From CAYPOY01 sp964412395 (lineage in GTDB: Bacteria; Chloroflexota; Anaerolineae; B4-G1): DNA of 21,521 bases. Positions 1 through 5,177 of the stretch are shown here, in pieces. The notes under the pieces are model-generated. The model had not been told where the DNA came from and made no database searches. It saw only the letters and a program-made list of their open reading frames with translations. Each line of letters begins with the position of its first letter. Positions within the stretch are counted from its first letter, which is position 1. The position numbers were made by a program, and so were the translations under genes. The DNA lies in the NCBI GenBank assembly GCA_964412395.1, contig CAYPOY010000057.1, positions 1 through 21,521 of the forward strand, written 5' to 3'.

Positions 1-841
1 GAGCCTGCAGGTCATCCACTAACCGGTTGAGGAGCATGGCCTCTTCGTGAAGGGAGTCAATGACGTGCCTCTCCGGCTCCACCACGCCATCCTGGAGCGC
101 CTCCAGGTAGCCCCGGATGTTGGTAAGAGGGGTGCGCAATTCGTGGGCCACGTCGGTCACCAATTGGCGGCGCAGTTCTTCGAGCCGGGCCAGCCCGTCG
201 GCCATACCGTTGAAAGCCCGGGCCAGGTCGCCGATTTCGTCCTGGGATGTGATCTCCACGCGCTGGCTCAAGTCCCCTGCCTCCATGCGCCGCACGGCCG
301 TCGTCAGCACCTCCACCGGCCCGAGGATACGGCGCGAGAGACCTAGAATGAGCAACACAGCAATGAGACCGGCGGCCACGGCGACCACCAGCAAGGTGCG
401 GTTGGCGGAAGTCAGCAAGCCCTCGCTTCCAGGGCTGCCAGGCCAATCGGGGAGACCGACGTATAAAGCGCCCACCGGGGCTCCGTTGTGGACAATTAGC
501 GCGGCCGGCGCGCCCCAATCCTGTTCCACGGGCTGTCCGATCAATTCCCCTTCGGAGTCGGCGACGACTTGCCCCTTCCCATCGGCCAGGACCACCCGTT
601 CCCCCGTGATCTGCCCCATCCGCTCCAGTTCCAACTGCACGCCGGACCAGTTTCCATGCTGGATATAGTGCCCGACCAGGAACCCTTCGAAGCGCCGGTC
701 GCGCATCATCCCCCGGCGCTCCTCGTAGCCCTGGAATGTCCTGGTGGTGACCCGGGTACTGACGAGGGCGATACCCCCCACCATGGCTATCACTACCAGG
801 ATCAGCACCACGATCAGGCGGAAACGGAGGGTGTGGAACAC
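1..841 (-). CDS. Sensor histidine kinase, C-terminus beyond window edge
   Basis: Membrane sensor kinase of a two-component system; it autophosphorylates on His and passes phosphate to the response regulator encoded just upstream. The frame is open from a GTG at 841 to the window edge (280 codons). A first membrane segment lies at about residues 8-28, an extracytoplasmic sensor region at 30-145, and a second membrane segment at 149-168. A HAMP linker follows (about 169-222), then the HisKA H-box HELRTPLTNIRGY with phospho-acceptor His233. The ATP-binding HATPase domain is missing because the window ends. The GTG start is chosen because GAGGAGG lies 6-7 bases before it and it begins one base after the regulator stop codon, so translation is probably coupled. 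The signal sensed cannot be told from the sequence. Confidence 0.93.
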   Translation of the reverse strand, partial: MFHTLRFRLIVVLILVVIAMVGGIALVSTRVTTRTFQGYEERRGMMRDRRFEGFLVGHYIQHGNWSGVQLELERMGQITGERVVLADGKGQVVADSEGELIGQPVEQDWGAPAALIVHNGAPVGALYVGLPDWPGSPGSEGLLTSANRTLLVVAVAAGLIAVLLILGLSRRILGPVEVLTTAVRRMEAGDLSQRVEITSQDEIGDLARAFNGMADGLARLEELRRQLVTDVAHELRTPLTNIRGYLEALQDGVVEPERHVIDSLHEEAMLLNRLVDDLQA

Positions 842-842
842 G

Positions 843-1544
843 TCAAACCTCCTCGAACTTGTAGCCCACGCCGTAGACAGTCTTGACGTAGGCCGGCCGC
901 TTTGGATCTGGCTCGATCTTCTTGCGCAGGTTCTTCACGTGGACGTCTACCGTGCGCTCGAAGCCCTCGAAATCGTAGCCAAAGACCCGGTCCAGGAGTT
1001 CCAGCCGGGTGAAGGCCCGCCCCGGTTCCCCGGCCAGCACCTCAAGGAGCCTGAACTCGGTAGGAGTGAGATCCACGACCTCGCCTCGCACCTGCACCTC
1101 GTGGCGGCGGCGGTCAATCACCAGATCGGCGAAGCGCATCTCCGACGGACCCTGGGGGGTCCCTTTGCCAACCCGTCGCAGCACTGCCCGCGCCCGGGCC
1201 ACCACCTCGCGGGGATTGAATGGCTTGGTGATGTAATCGTCGGCACCCAGTTCCAGGCCGACGAGCTTGTCCTCGTCGGTGGTCCTGGCCGTGAGCATGA
1301 TGATCGGCACCTCGGACTCGGCTTGCAGGATGCGGCAGACATCAAGGCCGTCTACCCCGGGCAACATCAGGTCCAGCACGATCAGGTCTGGCCGTCTCTG
1401 GCGGGCCAATTCCAGGGCTTTCAGGCCGTCGTAAGCGACGAGTACCCGGTAGCCATCCTTCTCCAAGTAAAGCCGGACCAGTTCCACGATTTTCCGATCA
1501 TCGTCAACTACCAGAATCTTGCGCTTGGTCATTTTCTCGTGCAT
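843..1544 (-). CDS. OmpR/PhoB-family response regulator
   Basis: DNA-binding response regulator, 233 aa, the usual family length. The receiver domain has the acidic pocket D14-D16, phospho-acceptor D58 in LIVLDLMLPG, T85 and K107 (ITKPF). The C-terminal winged helix (about 135-230) has the typical LTPTEFRLLEVL and TVDVHVKNLRKKIE segments. It is first in an operon with the histidine kinase (one base between stop and next start). The start is uncertain: the first ATG (1544) directly abuts AGAGGA, while a second ATG four codons later would give the common family start MTKRKILVVDD. A promoter with direct heptamer repeats about 85 bases upstream suggests that the protein regulates its own operon. 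Confidence 0.95.
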   Translation of the reverse strand: MHEKMTKRKILVVDDDRKIVELVRLYLEKDGYRVLVAYDGLKALELARQRRPDLIVLDLMLPGVDGLDVCRILQAESEVPIIMLTARTTDEDKLVGLELGADDYITKPFNPREVVARARAVLRRVGKGTPQGPSEMRFADLVIDRRRHEVQVRGEVVDLTPTEFRLLEVLAGEPGRAFTRLELLDRVFGYDFEGFERTVDVHVKNLRKKIEPDPKRPAYVKTVYGVGYKFEEV

Positions 1545-1627
1545 TCCTCTAACGTGGCACCGGTCGAGGAGAACAAGGCCAAAGCCATGTTCTGTTCCCC
1601 TTAACCTCTAACTTTCAAACCCTGCCT

Positions 1628-1659
1628 ATTGTACCAGAAGAGTGTAAAGAAATTATGAA
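1628..1659 (-). promoter_or_regulatory. Promoter with 11-bp-phased heptamers, regulator operon
   Basis: On the minus strand, TTCATAA (1659-1653) and TTTACAC (1648-1642) are spaced by 11 bp, the usual helical spacing of OmpR/PhoB-type operators. A TACAAT -10 box follows at 1633-1628, 8 bases after the second heptamer. There is no good -35 box, as expected for an activated promoter. The layout is the same as in front of the exported protein gene at 2476-2507. Binding by the adjacent regulator is an inference. Confidence 0.65.
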
Positions 1660-1850
1660 GAAGTTGTGGGGGTTCGATGGAGGTCGCTTTGGTTCTTTAC
1701 ACCGGCCTGAAGAGCCGGTGCCAGGGCAGGCTGGATGCCTGGCGCTGCCTGTTCCACGGCAGTGCGGTCCAATCGCGCCTCTCTATCGGAGTCAAGTCGT
1801 ACATAAGCAGGAGAGGAGCGCACCGGCGCTCCTCCCCACACACTGTTCAT
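1653..1850 (-). CDS. Possible small ORF with strong RBS, unknown function
   Basis: A 65-codon frame begins 23 bases after the stop of the exported protein gene. AGGGAGG lies 7 bases before its ATG, a better ribosome site than chance usually gives. The product has no recognisable motif, no membrane segment, and a composition rich in Ala, Arg, Pro and Ser. Much of its DNA consists of stem-loops (1700-1720 and 1813-1834), and its stop codon overlaps a heptamer of the regulator promoter. It may therefore be a chance frame across palindromic intergenic DNA. I see no homology that would decide. Confidence 0.25.
   Translation of the reverse strand: MNSVWGGAPVRSSPAYVRLDSDREARLDRTAVEQAAPGIQPALAPALQAGVKNQSDLHRTPTTSS
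1700..1720. repeat. Hairpin CACCGGC / GCCGGTG
   Basis: A perfect 7-bp dyad (CACCGGC, loop CTGAAGA, GCCGGTG), followed by further partial dyads (CCAGG..CCTGG, GGCAG..CTGCC) to about 1765. No T-run follows on either strand, so an intrinsic terminator is not supported. It resembles the short palindromic intergenic repeats seen elsewhere in this window. Confidence 0.5.
1813..1834. repeat. Hairpin GAGGAGCGC / GCGCTCCTC
   Basis: A perfect 9-bp stem with the 4-base loop ACCG (plus strand), located downstream of the exported protein gene on the minus strand. It is strong enough to end or protect a transcript, but only a weak T-rich stretch follows. It could be a rho-independent-like terminator without a U-tract or a repeat element. 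Confidence 0.5.
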
Positions 1851-1873
1851 TTGACTACCTCCCTAGAACACCG

Positions 1874-2419
1874 TCAATGCAGGCCACACGGTCGCTCGTC
1901 CTCAGGACAGGGGCACCTGCCCCATCCGCGACCGAAGCCGAAGCCCCGTCCCCCGGGGAAGAAGCCCTGTTCAAGCCCCTCGAGCATCCAGTCGGCCTGC
2001 TTCTGGGTCATGCTTCCGTCTTCCACGGCCTGCTCAATGGCCTGCTGCATAGCCTCGCCCCGGGCGGCGTTCATAGCGTCCTGTACCGCTTCCATCTCGA
2101 CGCCCTGCTCCTCGGCGATCTCTTCCAGGCTCTTGCCCGCGTGCAACTCGGCGAAGAACTCCTCGGGGGTTAGCCCCAGGGCCTCGGCCGCCGTATCGAG
2201 CATCGTCCACTGTCCGCCGCCGGCCCAGCCGAAGCCGCCCATACCACGACCGTCGCCGCGCCGGCCAAAGCCACCCATACCGCCATCGCGCCCGTTAAAG
2301 GGAACGGGGGTCTCGGGGGTAGGCTCCTGAGCGGCTACAACTGTCACTCCGATCAGACCAGCCAGCAGCAGCGCTACCAGCGCCCCGCCGGTCAGCAGGA
2401 TAAGCCTTTTCTTTGTCAT
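1874..2419 (-). CDS. Small exported Gly-rich protein with DUF2680-like helical part
   Basis: A 181-aa protein with a Sec-type signal peptide: MTKKR, a hydrophobic core to about residue 28, and a likely cut after VVAAQ. A Gly/Arg/Met-rich stretch (about 45-70) precedes a helical region with LGLTPEEFFAELHAGKSLEE and EEQGV, which resembles the small secreted DUF2680/YckD-like proteins. A Gly/Phe-rich tail with Cys pairs (RCPCPEDERPC) ends it. I chose the ATG at 2419 because AAAGGAGG lies 8 bases upstream; the GTG at 2428 is too close to that site. The promoter shares its operator layout with the two-component operon, so it is probably a target of that regulator. A CpxP/ZraP-like envelope role is possible but only inferred. 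Confidence 0.8.
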   Translation of the reverse strand: MTKKRLILLTGGALVALLLAGLIGVTVVAAQEPTPETPVPFNGRDGGMGGFGRRGDGRGMGGFGWAGGGQWTMLDTAAEALGLTPEEFFAELHAGKSLEEIAEEQGVEMEAVQDAMNAARGEAMQQAIEQAVEDGSMTQKQADWMLEGLEQGFFPGGRGFGFGRGWGRCPCPEDERPCGLH

Positions 2420-2475
2420 CTGATTCACCTCCTTTCTCGTTTGGATTGGGGTTGGCTTTTCTCCAACCCCCCTCT

Positions 2476-2507
2476 ATTGTACCAAAAAGGTGTGAAGAGG
2501 TTATGAA
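2476..2507 (-). promoter_or_regulatory. Promoter with 11-bp-phased heptamers, exported protein gene
   Basis: Minus-strand TTCATAA (2507-2501) and TTCACAC (2496-2490) are 11 bp apart; the -10 box TACAAT is at 2481-2476, 8 bases downstream. The expected transcript start near 2469 leaves a leader of about 50 bases before the start codon. The arrangement matches the promoter at 1628-1659 position for position. Confidence 0.65.
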
Positions 2508-2647
2508 GGAGCCATTAGGACTCGATGTAGATTAGTATCTTCTCAATGTCGTGGGGCAGGAACAGCCTCGTGTTCGTCGCTTACAGTGGGAGGGGGTCTA
2601 CTGATACAAATTATACTATGGAAAACGCCGCCAAACAAGAGAAGGCA

Positions 2648-2687
2648 GGAGCGGTCACGTATTGCTCCGGCGCGGTCACGAGACCGC
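2648..2687. repeat. Intergenic dyads with repeated GCGGTCACG
   Basis: In the stretch without a gene between 2508 and 2743, GCGGTCACG occurs twice (2651-2659 and 2672-2680). The second copy is part of a hairpin GCGGTC / GACCGC (loop ACGA), and GGAGC / GCTCC frames the first copy. No open frame with a ribosome site was found in this gap. It looks like a short palindromic repeat element; its function is unknown. Confidence 0.5.
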
Positions 2688-2743
2688 ACCGCCTGCTGGT
2701 CAGACCGGCGGGAGCTCGTGAAGTTGCAGCAGCAGAACCAGGG

Positions 2744-3508
2744 TCAGTACCCCAGCCTTCGGCTCCGTTGGTGCATCTTAACCGACGGCAGCAAGAACAA
2801 GACGCCCATCAGCAGCAGCGCAGCCAGGTCCAACCAGGGGTTAAGCAGACCCATTCCTTGCACAGCGTGGTTCATCAAATCCTGGGCATAGGTTAGCGGC
2901 GAGAGATAGGCCAACGCCCGTGCCACCGGCGCCATCTCCCCCAGCGGGATGAAGACGCCGCTGACGAAGAGCAGCCCCCAGCGCAGCAACAGGCTCGGCA
3001 TCGCCACGTCGCCCGGGTTGCGGGTGGGGATGGAGCCAAAGATCAACCCCAGGGCCGAAAAGGAGAACGACCCCAGGAGTACGCCGGTGGCCAGCAGCCA
3101 GGGTTGAGCAATGCTGGCTCCAAAAACCACCACGCCGACGGCCAACGAGACGGCCGACACAGCGATAGACAGGACGGCCCCCACCGCCGTCTTGCCCAGC
3201 AGTAGGGTCAGGAGCGACATCGGCGCGGCCAGCAGCCGGTCGTAGGTGCCGAGACGTCGTTCCAGAGGGATGATAAACGGCCCGGCCGCGGCCGCGGTGA
3301 AGAAGATGGTCATAGCCAGCAACCGGGCGACGCCCTGAGTAGCCCCCATCTCCCGCCGCACCGAGAAGGAGAAAAACATGAAGAACGGCGACAAGAGGCC
3401 GGTCATAATCATCCCCGGAAAGAGGTAGTAGACCCTTATATCCTTGACCATCACCGTCCACACCTGGGCCAGTTCGTCCCCCAGTCGTTGCGTCCATCCC
3501 TCTTTCAT
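2744..3508 (-). CDS. ABC-2 type transporter permease
   Basis: Integral membrane subunit of an ABC-2 exporter, 254 aa, with about six membrane segments. The N-terminal cytoplasmic helix (residues 1-27) is followed by the first membrane segment in a PGMIMTGLLSPFFMFF region; the typical ABC-2 stretch FIIPLERRLGTYDRLLAAPM follows the second. It also has the late motif SGVFIPLGEMA and a LSPLTYAQDLMN segment. The ATG at 3508 is chosen because GGGGAGGTG lies 6 bases before it and it overlaps the ATPase stop as ATGA. The frame stays open further upstream, but that extension is only the ATPase gene read in another frame. It pairs with the ATPase at 3505-4578. The substrate is unknown. Confidence 0.92.
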   Translation of the reverse strand: MKEGWTQRLGDELAQVWTVMVKDIRVYYLFPGMIMTGLLSPFFMFFSFSVRREMGATQGVARLLAMTIFFTAAAAGPFIIPLERRLGTYDRLLAAPMSLLTLLLGKTAVGAVLSIAVSAVSLAVGVVVFGASIAQPWLLATGVLLGSFSFSALGLIFGSIPTRNPGDVAMPSLLLRWGLLFVSGVFIPLGEMAPVARALAYLSPLTYAQDLMNHAVQGMGLLNPWLDLAALLLMGVLFLLPSVKMHQRSRRLGY

Positions 3509-4578
3509 TGCCCACCTCCCCTCTTGCCTCTTGCCCCCCGCCTCTTGCCTCCTGCTTCCTGCCTCTTGCTCGTCTCGTGGCGCACCGTGCCCACCTGCTG
3601 GCCGGTGATTTCCAGAAAGACGTCCTCCAGGCTGGGGCCAAGCGTGTTCAGGCTGACCACCCGCAACTTCTGCGAGCGGGCATAGTCCATCACCTGGGGC
3701 AACAGCGCCGAGGGGTCCTCGGTGTACAGTCGCCACTTGTCTCCCATCTTGACCGATGTGGTCACTCCCGGCAATGCCGCCAGTGAGACCCCAAGGGTTT
3801 CAGAAACCCTTGGGGTCTCCGGTCCGTCCGGCTCCAGCGCCACCTCCACCGATTGCACTCGCTGGAAGGCTCGCTTCAGCCGCTCCGGGGTGTCAATAGC
3901 GGCGATCCGGCCACGATTAATGATAGCCACCCGGTCGCACAGTTGGTTGGCCTCCTCGATCTGGTGAGTGGTCAGGAAGATGGTCGTCCCTTCGGCTCCG
4001 CTCAGGGCGGGCCCCGCAGCGTTCAGGCGACGGATCAAGTCCCGGATGGCGCGGGCGGTCTGCGCATCCAGCCCTGGCGTTGGTTCGTCCAGGAAGAGGA
4101 GCGCTGGCTTGTGAATGATGGCCATGGCGATGCTCAGGCGGCGGCGCATCCCTTTGGAAAAGTTCTCCACCTTTACATCCCGCTTTTCCCACAGGCCAAA
4201 GGTCTCCAGCAGTTCCCGCGCCCGCTCTGCTCGCTCCCGGCGGCCCACCCGGTAGAGCCGGGCGGTGAACATCAGGTTGTCCCAGGCAGTCAACCCGGCG
4301 TAAACGTCGGACTCCTCCGGCACAAGGCCTGTCTGCCGCTTGACCGTGTAGGCGTCGCACGCCAGGTCGTGGCCGTTGATGACGATGCGGCCCCCGGTAG
4401 GCTCCAGTAGCGTGGTCAGCATCCGTTGGGTCGTCGTCTTGCCTGCACCGTTGGGACCCAGGAAGCCAAAGACCTCACCCGAATGCACCTCGAAACTGAT
4501 GTGGTCCACGGCCAATACGCCCGCTCCCGGACGGCCGTAGTATTTGGTCAGGTTGTCCACTTCGATAGCGTTGCTCAT
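3505..4578 (-). CDS. ABC transporter ATPase with inserted repeat peptides
   Basis: Nucleotide-binding subunit of the ABC-2 exporter, 357 aa. Walker A GPNGAGKTT is at 41-49, signature FSKGMRRR at 140-147, Walker B LLFLDEPTPGLD at 160-171 and the switch His at 205; a DrrA/NatA-like C-terminal domain follows. The start has AAGGAGAT just upstream, 11 bases after the ArsR stop. Three segments look foreign. Residues 189-197 (GPALSGAEG) lengthen the loop before TTIFLTTH. Residues 254-265 (ETPRVSETLGVS) are encoded by a 35-bp palindrome. The last 20 or so residues, rich in Lys, Arg, Gly and Gln, come from a heptamer tandem repeat. All catalytic motifs are present, so the enzyme is probably active. 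Confidence 0.93.
   Translation of the reverse strand: MSNAIEVDNLTKYYGRPGAGVLAVDHISFEVHSGEVFGFLGPNGAGKTTTQRMLTTLLEPTGGRIVINGHDLACDAYTVKRQTGLVPEESDVYAGLTAWDNLMFTARLYRVGRRERAERARELLETFGLWEKRDVKVENFSKGMRRRLSIAMAIIHKPALLFLDEPTPGLDAQTARAIRDLIRRLNAAGPALSGAEGTTIFLTTHQIEEANQLCDRVAIINRGRIAAIDTPERLKRAFQRVQSVEVALEPDGPETPRVSETLGVSLAALPGVTTSVKMGDKWRLYTEDPSALLPQVMDYARSQKLRVVSLNTLGPSLEDVFLEITGQQVGTVRHETSKRQEAGGKRRGARGKRGGGQ
3521..3569. repeat. Seven tandem heptamers at the ATPase 3' end
   Basis: Seven contiguous 7-base units, plus strand: CTCTTGC, CTCTTGC, CCCCCGC, CTCTTGC, CTCCTGC, TTCCTGC, CTCTTGC. They encode the basic tail of the ABC ATPase and end just before the ribosome site of the permease. Seven is not a multiple of three, so loss or gain of one unit would shift the frame at the end of the ATPase and alter its overlap with the permease gene. 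Confidence 0.85.
3785..3819. repeat. 35-bp perfect palindrome inside ABC ATPase gene
   Basis: Arms GAGACCCCAAGGGTTTC (3785-3801) and its exact complement (3803-3819) flank a single central base. It lies in frame in the ATPase gene and encodes ETPRVSETLGVS. The palindrome has the same core TTCnGAA, near-equal length and same reading phase as the element at 11479-11511. An in-frame palindromic insertion element, comparable in kind to Rickettsia palindromic elements, is the likely origin. Confidence 0.85.
3988..4014 (-). repeat. In-frame loop insertion GPALSGAEG in ABC ATPase
   Basis: Between Walker B and the switch His, related ATPases usually have a short turn such as LNxxGTTIFLTTH; here nine extra residues are present. 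The DNA includes CGGAGCCGAAGG, which recurs at the very end of the permease gene (2757-2768). A small dispersed repeat that entered the gene in frame is the likely explanation. The family comparison is from memory. Confidence 0.5.
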
Positions 4579-4589
4579 AGATTATCTCC

Positions 4590-4895
4590 TTACTTGACAA
4601 CCACGAAATCCTCGCCCAGAGTTTGCAGGAGCCTGGCTTTATACCGCTCCAGCCCGCCTCGGTCGAGCGAGTAGTGCACGAAGTGGCCGCGCCGCTCGCC
4701 ACGGACCAGCCCGGCCTGCCTCAGCACACGCAGGTGTTGCGAGACCGCCGATTGCGTGACCCCCAGCCTGCAAGTCAGGGCATTGACGCACAATGCTCCC
4801 CCGGTCTCGCTCAACAACTTGACCAACCTCATCCGGGTGGGGTCCGATAATGCCTTGAATATCTCAGCCAGTTCTTCTATCTCGTCCATCGCCAC
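4590..4895 (-). CDS. ArsR/SmtB-family transcriptional repressor
   Basis: A 101-aa winged-helix repressor. The N-terminal part carries the family motif FKALSDPTRMRLVKLL, and the recognition helix region is VTQSAVSQHLRVLRQAGLV, followed by the beta-hairpin wing (RRGHFVHYSL). The metal-box region reads ALCVNALTC rather than ELCVCDL, so the classical alpha-3 metal site is altered; another inducer is possible. It is the first gene of an operon with the ABC ATPase (11 bases apart) and permease, so it probably represses an exporter and itself. The frame starts with GTG at 4895; ATG at 4889 is equally possible because neither has a strong ribosome site. Confidence 0.92.
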   Translation of the reverse strand: MAMDEIEELAEIFKALSDPTRMRLVKLLSETGGALCVNALTCRLGVTQSAVSQHLRVLRQAGLVRGERRGHFVHYSLDRGGLERYKARLLQTLGEDFVVVK

Positions 4896-4908
4896 CGCCC
4901 AGAGCTAC

Positions 4909-4961
4909 ATTAGTATCCGCTAATACACTTAAATTATATCACGGCTGCTGAGTTTTGTCAA
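4909..4961 (-). promoter_or_regulatory. Consensus promoter with ArsR-type dyad operator
   Basis: On the minus strand the -35 box TTGACA (4961-4956) and the -10 box TATAAT (4938-4933) are separated by 17 bp, a perfect sigma-70-type match. Just downstream, ATTAG and CTAAT form a perfect dyad with a 6-base spacer (4909-4924), starting about two bases after the predicted transcript start. ArsR/SmtB proteins bind AT-rich dyads of this sort, so bound repressor would block the promoter. Confidence 0.85.
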
Positions 4962-5024
4962 GAGGACTGACCACCGGAAGGAGGCGGGCAGGGTAGGCAG
5001 TTGATCCAGGAACGAGGGGCGCAT
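4961..5024 (-). pseudogene. Fragment of an EamA-family transporter gene
   Basis: This intergenic stretch aligns without gaps to 7356-7419 inside the EamA gene (51 of 64 bases identical by hand count). Read on the minus strand in the corresponding frame it gives LPTLPASFRWSV, against LDALPASFWWSV in the intact gene. Nothing before or after it matches, so it is a remnant of a lost paralogue. It ends exactly where the -35 box of the ArsR promoter begins. No ribosome site or usable start makes it a gene in its own right. Confidence 0.75.
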
Positions 5025-5091
5025 ATTCCTCTAGCATCTCCTCCAGCACGCAGGGCAGTTGGGCTGTTTTTCCTGTTGCACTTGTTCAGTC

Positions 5092-5146
5092 TTTTACACA
5101 CTTTTTACATCGCCGCAACCCGTCGACAGCCCGCATGAGGTATAAT
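5092..5146 (+). promoter_or_regulatory. Promoter of glycosyltransferase gene with heptamer repeats
   Basis: TTTTACA occurs at 5092-5098 and 5103-5109, 11 bp apart, and resembles the TTYACAC heptamers of the two promoters at 1628-1659 and 2476-2507. A perfect -10 box TATAAT is at 5141-5146. The distance from repeats to -10 box is 31 bases here against 8 in the other two, about two helical turns more, so control by the same regulator is possible but less sure. No good -35 box is seen. Confidence 0.5.
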
Positions 5147-5177
5147 AGGAACATCAATACGTATCCGGGGTGTGACT

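Noticed and set aside
57..518. Minus-strand 153-codon frame in the kinase region
   Set aside because: The neighbouring frame encodes an unbroken histidine kinase with HAMP and H-box; this frame has only low-complexity residues.
4961..5100. Minus-strand frame giving LEEMLEEYAPLVPGS as a possible small protein
   Set aside because: The segment is better explained as an EamA gene remnant read in the wrong frame, and there is no start with a ribosome site.
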